DNA from: Clostridia bacterium
GTDB lineage: Bacteria > Bacillota > Clostridia > Oscillospirales > CAG-272
DNA: 5,728 nt
Assembly (NCBI GenBank): GCA_900763885.1
Contig: CAAFLY010000321.1
Span: 1-5,728, forward strand
Reading direction: 5' to 3'
Position numbers and translations under genes: made by a program. The notes beneath the pieces were generated by a model. The model was not told where the DNA came from, did no database searches, and saw nothing but the letters and a program-made list of their open reading frames with translations. Shown here in pieces: positions 1 through 4,422 of the stretch. How positions within the stretch are numbered: position 1 is the stretch's first letter; each line of letters opens with the position of its first letter.

Positions 1-26
1 GAATCGCAGGATTCATGGGGTTTCTA

Positions 27-116
27 CGCAAAGGGTGGGATTCGAACCCACGGTCGGTTATTAGCCGAACACACGATTTCCAGTCGTGCGCCTTAGACCA
101 GCTCAGCCACCTTTGC
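27..116 (-). tRNA. tRNA-Ser (anticodon GGA)
   Basis: This is a class II tRNA of 90 nt read on the minus strand. The 7-bp acceptor stem pairs GCAAAGG (110-116) with CCTTTGC (28-34), and the discriminator base is G at 27, as is usual for serine tRNAs. The anticodon loop is CTGGAAA (77-83) with anticodon GGA at 79-81, which reads TCC and TCT codons. A long variable arm with a TCGG/CCGA stem and the T arm GTGGG-TTCGAAT-CCCAC confirm tRNA-Ser. No CCA is encoded: the next bases are TAG. Just downstream, at 14-1, the minus strand can form a GAATC/GATTC stem, which may be the start of a terminator cut by the window edge. Confidence 0.97.
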
Positions 117-250
117 ATATATGGCTTCCCTTGGGCTATTGCCGTCGCGCCAGGACGGGTGCAATATGCTTTTTTGGGGGATTGGACGCTCCCGAACCGG
201 GCGATCCAAACACGCGGCGGAGCATCCGGGATGCTCTCTCGCGCCTATAT
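117..250 (-). other. Structured 5' leader of the tRNA-Ser transcript
   Basis: About 127 nt separate the predicted transcription start (near 244) from the tRNA 5' end, with no ORF on this strand that looks real. Three inverted repeats lie in it: a perfect 7-bp stem GAGCATC/GATGCTC with a 3-nt loop at 220-236, an imperfect stem at 184-207, and ATTGC/GCAAT enclosing CGTC/GACG at 138-165. None is followed by a U tract in the reading direction, so they do not look like terminators. They could guide 5' processing or simply fold the leader; this is inference. Confidence 0.4.
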
Positions 251-279
251 AGTATACCACACGCGCCCCGCTTTGTCAA
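251..279 (-). promoter_or_regulatory. Sigma-A-type promoter of tRNA-Ser
   Basis: On the minus strand a perfect -35 TTGACA (274-279) is followed by a 17-bp spacer and a -10 TATACT (251-256). The three bases before the -10 are TGG, giving an extended -10 (TGn). It lies downstream of the synthase terminator, so the tRNA appears to be its own unit. Predicted start of transcription is near 244. Confidence 0.85.
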
Positions 280-311
280 GAGGGATTTTTCAAAAATCTC
301 GCCGTTTTCCC

Positions 312-351
312 AAAAAACATGGCGCCGGAAGGTTCGGGACCCTCCGGTGCC
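312..351 (-). terminator. Intrinsic terminator of the HMGL-like synthase gene
   Basis: On the minus strand a GC-rich hairpin at 351-321 pairs GGCACCGGAGGG with CCTTCCGGCGCC around the loop TCCCGAA. The 12-position stem has one A-C mismatch and one G-U wobble. It is followed by ATG and then six T residues (317-312). It starts 35 bp after the stop codon at 386 and ends before the tRNA promoter. Confidence 0.85.
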
Positions 352-385
352 GATTGCGCTTTCTGTGTGACGCGGCGTCGCGCGC

Positions 386-1795
386 TTACTTCTCGATGTC
401 CCCCGTCTGCTCGTCGGCGGTGCGGAAATACTCGAGCAGCTCCGCGTCGCTCATGACCGTCGTTCTGCCGCGGGCGTACTCCTTGTCCACCATCTCCTTC
501 ATCCGCGCGACGATGGGGTCCCGCTTGTCGATCTGGCGGTCGATGTCGTGCTCGTGGAAATAGCGGTTCAGCCAGTACGCGATCCCCGCCAGACCGCTGT
601 GCGCGTCGATGGAGACCTTCGCCGGACGGTTCAAGAGCTTCTCCGTATTGAATATGTTATAGATTTCCTCGTCCTTCATCAGCCCGTCCGCGTGGATGCC
701 GGCGCGCGTCACGTTGAAATCCCGGCCCACAAACGGGGTCTGCGGCGGGATCTCGTACCCGATCTCGTGCGCGAAGTAGTCCGCGATCTCCGTGATCACC
801 GTCGTGTCCATCCCGTCCGTGGTCCCCCGCAGCGACGCGTATTCCATCACCATCGCCTCAAGCGGACAGTTGCCCGTTCTCTCCCCGATGCCGAGCAGCG
901 AGCAGTTCACGCCGGAACAGCCGTACAGCCACGCCGTCGCGGAATTCGTCACCGCCTTGTAGAAATCGTTGTGGCCGTGCCATTCCAGCAGCTCGGACGG
1001 GAAGCCCGCGTAGTGGTTCAGACCGTAGACGATACCGGCGACCGACCGCGGCAGTGCGGCGCCCGGATAGGGGATCCCATACCCCATCGTGTCGCACGCC
1101 CGGATCTTGACCGGGATCCCGCTTTCCTCGCTGAGCCGGTGCAGCTCCTCCGCGAACGGAAGCACGAAGCCGTAGTAGTCGGCGCGGGTGATGTCCTCGA
1201 AATGGCAGCGCGGGGAAATGCCCAGGTCGAGAATCTCCTTGATCACGCCGAGGTATTTGTCCAGCGCCCCGGCGCGCGTCAGGCCCATTTTGTTGTAGAT
1301 GTGGTAGTCGGAGCAGGAGACAAGCACCCCCGTCTCCCGGATCCCCAGCGACTTGACCAGCGCGAAATCCTTCGACGACGCGCGGATCCACGTGGTGATC
1401 TCCGGGAATCGGTATCCGAGGCTCATGCAGGCTTCCAGCGCCGCGCGGTCCTTCTCCGAATAGACGAAAAATTCCGACTGGCGGATCAGCCCGTTTTCGC
1501 CGCCCAGCCTGTGGAGCATCTTGTACAGATCCGTGATCTGCTGCACCGTGAACGGCTTGGTCGCCTGCTGCCCGTCGCGGAACGTCGTGTCCGTGATCCA
1601 GACCTCGGCAGGCATCTGCATCGGCACAACGCGGTGGTTGAACGACACCTTCGGCACGGACTGGTAGTCAAATAGGTCGCGGTAGAGGTTCGGCGTAGAG
1701 CGCTCCTGCAGCGAGTACCGATAGGCGGACTGCTCGATGAGGTTGGTCTGCGGCGAGTAAGCGATACGGATGGCGTGTTCCTGTTTGATCTGCAT
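386..1795 (-). CDS. HMGL-like acyl-CoA aldol synthase (2-isopropylmalate synthase / Re-citrate synthase type)
   Basis: The 469-residue protein belongs to the DRE-TIM metallolyase (HMGL-like) superfamily, whose synthases condense an acyl-CoA with a 2-oxoacid in the cytoplasm. Seen: DTTFRDGQQ at 69-77 (signature Asp69, Arg73, Asp74), HGHND at 273-277 with the two metal-binding His residues, GERTGN at 304-309, and AGIHADG at 365-371 with His368. An extension of about 65 residues precedes the barrel. The C-terminal LeuA regulatory domain of classical isopropylmalate synthases appears absent, because only about 95 residues follow His368. From memory this subgroup, with GGxNGxIRQSEFF (98-110) and CHFEDITRAD (197-206), resembles clostridial proteins annotated as isopropylmalate synthase, of which one type is Re-citrate synthase; substrate is therefore open. 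The ATG is fixed by an in-frame TGA 9 nt upstream. The best Shine-Dalgarno, GAAAGG at 1809-1814, is rather far at 13 nt. No leu or TCA genes are adjacent. Confidence 0.9.
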   Translation of the reverse strand: MQIKQEHAIRIAYSPQTNLIEQSAYRYSLQERSTPNLYRDLFDYQSVPKVSFNHRVVPMQMPAEVWITDTTFRDGQQATKPFTVQQITDLYKMLHRLGGENGLIRQSEFFVYSEKDRAALEACMSLGYRFPEITTWIRASSKDFALVKSLGIRETGVLVSCSDYHIYNKMGLTRAGALDKYLGVIKEILDLGISPRCHFEDITRADYYGFVLPFAEELHRLSEESGIPVKIRACDTMGYGIPYPGAALPRSVAGIVYGLNHYAGFPSELLEWHGHNDFYKAVTNSATAWLYGCSGVNCSLLGIGERTGNCPLEAMVMEYASLRGTTDGMDTTVITEIADYFAHEIGYEIPPQTPFVGRDFNVTRAGIHADGLMKDEEIYNIFNTEKLLNRPAKVSIDAHSGLAGIAYWLNRYFHEHDIDRQIDKRDPIVARMKEMVDKEYARGRTTVMSDAELLEYFRTADEQTGDIEK

Positions 1796-1829
1796 AAAAT
1801 TTCACGAACCTTTCGGGTATATATACACT

Positions 1830-1862
1830 GTGTGTTTTCACTACACCCTTATTATAACACAC
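1830..1862. promoter_or_regulatory. Inverted repeat overlapping the synthase promoter (possible operator)
   Basis: Perfect 7-bp arms GTGTGTT (1830-1836) and AACACAC (1856-1862) flank 19 bp. One arm touches the -10 hexamer and the other lies in the early transcribed region, so a dimeric repressor bound here would block initiation. No regulator is assigned; the arms are simple in sequence and could be chance. Confidence 0.3.
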
Positions 1863-1879
1863 GCTTTGCAATGTGTCAA
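1851..1879 (-). promoter_or_regulatory. Consensus promoter of the HMGL-like synthase gene
   Basis: On the minus strand both hexamers are perfect: TTGACA at 1874-1879 and TATAAT at 1851-1856, spaced by 17 bp. TGT precedes the -10, giving an extended -10. Predicted start is near 1844, leaving a leader of about 50 nt before the ATG at 1795. Confidence 0.9.
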
Positions 1880-2092
1880 TACCAATTATGCAAAATTCCG
1901 CAGATTCTCTCCGAAATTCCCCGCAAAAATGAATCGCCTCCGTTTTTCCTCATCAAATCGGCCCGTGCCCAGACAAATCCGCGGTGTGGATAAAGATACA
2001 CCAAAGCGGAAGCCGTGGCGCGGGGGAGACAGACGCTCGTCGGATTTACCGTTCGTGCGCATTTTGCCTCTCCCTTCCCGATAACCGGGGAT

Positions 2093-2632
2093 TTATTTCT
2101 CATTCCTCTCTTCGCTGTCGGAATTCGGATACGCGTGGTGCTCCACATACGCCATCATCCGGTTATACAGCACCACATAAAAAAGGATAGCAAGCATACT
2201 GCCTGCCGCACCCAAAAGCGCATAAGAATCGCTGCCTCGTACTTTCAGCGCTGTCCATATGACAATACCGATCCACGCCATAACGCACAGGACGATCGCT
2301 GCAATATGCTCACGCAGCCATTTCTTCTTGAAAAACGCGATCTTTTCTTTCCGCGTAAAGGTGCTGTTGTTCAGTGCCGCAACGAGATTGTTGTCGGCGG
2401 CTTTTTGGAAGTCCTCCGCCAAAAGCCGTTCGCCGCTGATCAGCTCGTTGATGCTTACGCCGAATTCCTTGGACAGCAGCAACAGCATTTCAACATCGGG
2501 CATATAGTTGCCGTTCTCCCAACGGGAAATGGTTTTGTTGGTCACGCCGAGCCTTTCGCCGAGCTGCTCCTGCGTCAGATTTCTCTCTTTCCGCAGAGCA
2601 GCGATAAACCTTCCTATCTTCATTTGATCCAT
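2093..2632 (-). CDS. XRE-family HTH transcriptional regulator with two C-terminal membrane segments
   Basis: The 179-residue protein starts with a Cro/C1-type helix-turn-helix at about residues 5-66. It includes LTQEQLGERLGV (19-30), the recognition region TNKTISRWENG (31-41) and the typical closing motif FGVSINELISGE (57-68). After a charged linker come two hydrophobic stretches, about 109-130 and 136-157, then a short polar tail. The likely topology is an N-terminal DNA-binding domain in the cytoplasm, tethered to the membrane by a hairpin. The ATG at 2632 is chosen over the upstream ATG at 2710 because GGAGG (2642-2646) sits 9 nt before it and the HTH begins right after it; the 26 extra residues of the longer reading frame resemble nothing in the family. 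Targets are unknown. It is flanked by gaps with no gene and seems monocistronic. No convincing terminator follows it. Confidence 0.88.
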   Translation of the reverse strand: MDQMKIGRFIAALRKERNLTQEQLGERLGVTNKTISRWENGNYMPDVEMLLLLSKEFGVSINELISGERLLAEDFQKAADNNLVAALNNSTFTRKEKIAFFKKKWLREHIAAIVLCVMAWIGIVIWTALKVRGSDSYALLGAAGSMLAILFYVVLYNRMMAYVEHHAYPNSDSEERNEK

Positions 2633-2640
2633 CTCTATGT

Positions 2641-2659
2641 ACCTCCAAAGGAAAGTATA
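2641..2659 (-). promoter_or_regulatory. Ribosome binding site and probable -10 box of the XRE regulator gene
   Basis: On the minus strand TATACT (2654-2659) lies just upstream of GGAGGT (2641-2646), which is 8-9 nt before the ATG at 2632. No good -35 is seen 16-18 bp upstream; the best match is TGGATT. The leader would be only about 15 nt. A weak -35 fits a promoter that is activated or autoregulated, but this is inference. Confidence 0.5.
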
Positions 2660-2884
2660 GCGCGTTTTCCGCAAAAAATCCACCCCACAAACAGCGAATA
2701 CGTTACCCACAGGCAGCGAAACGCATTTTCCGTGCAGCGGACAAGCAGATTCCTGTCCACAATCCGGTCAAACAGCCGCCCGCGCCCGGAGATGCCGCAG
2801 CTTTTGCGGGAAGGCGCACTCCACGGCGGCGCAGAAGGATTTCGGCTCGATTGCGATATAGGCTCTGTTCAGATGGAACCACAA
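2660..2884. other. Gap with no recognisable gene
   Basis: Between the XRE gene's -10 box and repeat copy 1 I see no convincing gene, promoter, tRNA or terminator. Minus-strand reading frames run through it into the repeat, but they lack ribosome binding sites and domain motifs and are Arg/Ala/Gly-rich, as expected of chance frames in GC-rich DNA. The segment is not duplicated next to repeat copy 2. Confidence 0.4.
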
Positions 2885-2940
2885 GTCCCCCCCGCATCCC
2901 CCGTTCTCCACCCAAACGACCGCACCTACAAAAAATAGAC

Positions 2941-2964
2941 GGCGGATCCGTCCCCGGAGCCGCC
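2941..2964 (-). other. Covarying hairpin in repeat copy 1
   Basis: Plus-strand sequence pairs GGCGG (2941-2945) with CCGCC (2960-2964) and TCCG (2947-2950) with CGGA (2955-2958), separated by an A-G mismatch and closed by a 4-nt loop. In copy 2 the inner stem is TCAC/GTGA, so two base pairs changed on both sides. That is a sign of selection on folding, in RNA from either strand or as a DNA cruciform. Confidence 0.6.
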
Positions 2965-3083
2965 CCAGAACGATCTCCTGCGGACTTGGACGGAACCAAA
3001 TTGGTGCGCACACGGACTTGCACAAACTATATCCATCCCTCTTTTTCATAAAAGTTTTGCCAGGCTTTTTCAAAAGCCGCGTT

Positions 3084-3107
3084 CCCCCTCGTCTCCCCCG
3101 TTCCCCC
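3084..3107 (-). other. G-tract region in repeat copy 1
   Basis: The minus strand has three runs of five G at 3107-3103, 3099-3095 and 3088-3084, separated by AAC and by a 6-nt spacer. The nearest further G pair is GGAGG just before the first run. A fourth full G5 run is missing, so quadruplex potential is weaker than in the other two copies. Confidence 0.5.
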
Positions 3108-3115
3108 ACCTCCGG

Positions 3116-3153
3116 AATATATAAAGGCCCAGTTCCGCAGACCGGGCCTTTTT
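3116..3153 (-). terminator. Intrinsic terminator of gene A
   Basis: On the minus strand GGCCCGGT (3148-3141) pairs with ACTGGGCC (3133-3126) around a 7-nt loop, with one G-U wobble. An A tract precedes the stem and TTTATATATT follows it. It begins about 15 bp after the stop codon at 3163. The plus strand also reads as hairpin plus T tract, so it may stop transcription both ways. Confidence 0.88.
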
Positions 3154-3162
3154 GGGGTTGGG

Positions 3163-3996
3163 TTAGTGTTTTTTGGAGAGGGCGAAGCCTGCTGCCGATA
3201 CGATGGCTGCCAGTGCGGCGAGTACGCCTGCGTCAAAGGTAGCGGGTGCGGTGGTGGCGGTATCGGGGGAGATAGCCACTTCCGCTTCGGTTTCCGCTTC
3301 TACAACCGGTGCCGGCGCCAGTTCAAGATCGCCGAACACGTAGGGGTACTGCCAACCGATGTTGGTGGTGTCTGCCCAACCGTACGCGGAGGTTCTGGAT
3401 TCGGCGTCGTCGGACTTGGAGTTGATCTGGATATCAAAGCCGAGCACAGTGCCCTCTTTGAAGTGGAAGCCGCTGCAGAAATCCGCCATCGCGATGGAGA
3501 TTTCGTACGTGTAGCCGTCCGCGTTTTCGACTGCCACGATCTGGTACTTGCCTTCGATGTTCGCGATTGCCGTTTCGGTTCCCTTGTACGCCGCGTCGGT
3601 GGTCGCGTTTGCCTTCACGCCGATCTGCACAACGCCGTCATCGGTCGCGAAATCCTCGGGGTCGTTGTTCAGCGCATCGATGTAGAGCTCCACACCGTCG
3701 CCCCAGGACTGATCGCCGTTGAAGAAGTGCTTTGTGTCGCCCTTGGTCTCGATGAGAACGTACAGGTTCTTTTCGTCCCACAGAGCTTTCCACTCGGTGG
3801 TGATGCCTTCCTCGGTGCCGTCCTTGAGCGCGCTTGCCGTGTAGGTTTCCGCGTTTGCCCAGACCTCGTCGATCTGACCGTCCACAACGGGCGTGCCATA
3901 CGCGGCGTTGGCGTGCGGTACGTCGTCTGCCAGGACAGCGGACGCACAGAGCATGGACAGGAGCAGGCAGGCAAGTACAGTGGATGTCTTTTTCAT
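3163..3996 (-). CDS. Gene A: secreted CBM9-like sugar-binding protein with C-terminal surface tail
   Basis: The 277-residue protein begins with a Sec signal peptide (KK, hydrophobic core, likely cut after VLA at 23). Residues about 33-226 match the CBM9-like fold found attached to xylanases and other clostridial exoenzymes: GTPVVDGQIDEVWANAE (34-50), EWKALWDEKNLYVLIE (68-83), SWGDGVELYIDA (97-108), GYTYEISIAM (161-170) and GFDIQIN (186-192). An acidic, Pro/Ala/Glu-rich linker (227-242) leads to a tail with SPDT (243-246), PATFDAG (251-257), a hydrophobic stretch and the end SKKH. The tail is laid out like a cell-wall sorting signal but lacks LPxTG. There is no catalytic domain, so the likely job is binding glycan at the cell surface; the ligand is unknown. 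AGGAGG (4002-4007) lies 5 nt before the ATG. The gene has its own promoter and terminator. Confidence 0.9.
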   Translation of the reverse strand: MKKTSTVLACLLLSMLCASAVLADDVPHANAAYGTPVVDGQIDEVWANAETYTASALKDGTEEGITTEWKALWDEKNLYVLIETKGDTKHFFNGDQSWGDGVELYIDALNNDPEDFATDDGVVQIGVKANATTDAAYKGTETAIANIEGKYQIVAVENADGYTYEISIAMADFCSGFHFKEGTVLGFDIQINSKSDDAESRTSAYGWADTTNIGWQYPYVFGDLELAPAPVVEAETEAEVAISPDTATTAPATFDAGVLAALAAIVSAAGFALSKKH

Positions 3997-4066
3997 AATT
4001 TCCTCCTAAAATTCGAGAAGTGCAATATGGTTTTTGCAAAAGCACTTTCCCAAAAAAGTTACGAGT

Positions 4067-4095
4067 AGTATACCGCAAATTTTACGTTTTGTCAA
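4067..4095 (-). promoter_or_regulatory. Promoter of gene A
   Basis: On the minus strand TTGACA (4090-4095) and TATACT (4067-4072) are spaced by 17 bp. The region upstream of the -35 is A/T-rich, like an UP element. Predicted start is near 4060, leaving a leader of about 64 nt that contains the palindrome TTTTGCAAAA (4032-4041). Confidence 0.88.
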
Positions 4096-4117
4096 TGTAT
4101 TTTACGCTTTTTTTACG
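4080..4117 (-). promoter_or_regulatory. Three CGTAAAA direct repeats around the gene A -35 box
   Basis: The 7-mer CGTAAAA occurs on the minus strand at 4117-4111, 4106-4100 and 4086-4080, with start-to-start spacings of 11 and 20 bp, close to one and two helical turns. One lies in the promoter spacer and two lie upstream of the -35. This suggests an activator site or a phased A-tract UP element; the factor is not identifiable from sequence. Confidence 0.35.
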
Positions 4118-4187
4118 AAACATCCGCAAAAAAAGCCCCCGTCCCCCCGCATCTCCACCCTAACGACCGCACCTACATCAAATAGAC

Positions 4188-4210
4188 GGCGGATCACTGC
4201 GTGAGCCGCC
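4188..4210 (-). other. Covarying hairpin in repeat copy 2
   Basis: GGCGG (4188-4192) pairs with CCGCC (4206-4210) and TCAC (4194-4197) pairs with GTGA (4201-4204) around the loop TGC. The A-G mismatch between the two stems is kept from copy 1, while the last two inner pairs have both changed. Confidence 0.6.
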
Positions 4211-4332
4211 CCAGAACGATCTCCTGCGGACTTGGACGGAGCAAAATTGGTACGCACATGGACTTGCACAAACTATATCCATATCCCCTTTTTCATAAAA
4301 GTTTTGCGGAGCTTTTTCAAAAGCGACCGTCT

Positions 4333-4362
4333 CCCCCGTTCCCCCGTCCCCCCCGTTCCCCC
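4333..4362 (-). other. Potential G-quadruplex in repeat copy 2
   Basis: The minus strand carries four G runs of 5, 7, 5 and 5 bases, joined by the short loops AAC, AC and AAC. This fits the G3+N1-7 quadruplex pattern very well. It lies just beyond the gene B terminator, on the sense strand of the gene. Confidence 0.6.
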
Positions 4363-4370
4363 ACCTCCGG

Positions 4371-4402
4371 AATATAAAAGGCCCAGTTCCGCAGACCGGG
4401 CC
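4371..4402 (-). terminator. Intrinsic terminator of gene B
   Basis: This has the same hairpin as the gene A terminator: GGCCCGGT (4402-4395) pairs with ACTGGGCC (4387-4380), here followed by TTTTATATT. An A6 tract (4409-4404) precedes the stem. It begins about 20 bp after the stop codon at 4423. Confidence 0.88.
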
Positions 4403-4422
4403 ATTTTTTGGGGTGGGTTGGG

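Larger units (their letters stand above)
2885..3271 (-). repeat. Repeat cassette, copy 1 (3' end of gene A, terminator and downstream element)
   Basis: This stretch aligns with 4141-4531 almost end to end, at an offset of 1256 to 1260 bp. In minus-strand order it holds the last 36 codons of gene A, the stop, the terminator, a G-tract region, the inverted repeat GGCTTTT/AAAAGCC (3064-3079), a conserved block containing ACTTGCACAAACTATATCCA on the plus strand (3016-3035), the covarying hairpin at 2941-2964 and a C-rich edge. Within the coding part (3163-3270) I count one mismatch, T/A at 3223, which is silent. Downstream similarity is lower, with small indels such as about 8 extra bases near 2899 in this copy. 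Confidence 0.9.

Noticed and set aside
548..1675. Long plus-strand reading frame of 375 codons opposite the synthase gene
   Set aside because: The composition is dominated by Arg, Val, His and Asp, typical of the antisense of a GC-rich gene. The minus-strand protein has clear enzyme motifs, promoter and terminator.
1796..1843. Synthase leader considered as a T-box or riboswitch
   Set aside because: The leader is only about 50 nt and has none of the conserved T-box sequence or a recognisable aptamer.
1985..1993. Perfect DnaA-box match TTATCCACA on the minus strand, with a one-mismatch match TTACCCACA at 2703-2711
   Set aside because: There is no cluster of boxes, no clear unwinding region and no dnaA or dnaN nearby. 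One 9-mer hit in a window this size can occur by chance, so no origin is called.
2077..2090. Short CCCG/CGGG hairpin just after the XRE stop codon, considered as a terminator
   Set aside because: The stem is only about 4-5 bp and the minus-strand side is followed by AAGGGAGAGG instead of a T tract.
1876..2148. Minus-strand reading frame of 90 codons downstream of the XRE gene
   Set aside because: It overlaps the 3' end of the XRE gene, has no good ribosome binding site, shows no family features and ends inside the synthase promoter.
3001..3040. TATAGT on the minus strand inside the repeat (also in copy 2) considered as a promoter for a small RNA
   Set aside because: No acceptable -35 hexamer is found 16-18 bp upstream in either copy, so it is not listed as a promoter.
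2703..3109. Two overlapping minus-strand reading frames of about 106 and 113 codons
   Set aside because: They run through the terminator-downstream repeat, have no ribosome binding site or domain motif, and are not kept as open frames in repeat copy 2. They look like chance frames.
3166..4068. Long plus-strand reading frame of 300 codons opposite gene A
   Set aside because: It is the antisense of the CBM9-like gene, rich in Gly, Val and Cys, with no start signals; the minus-strand gene has a signal peptide, ribosome binding site and promoter.
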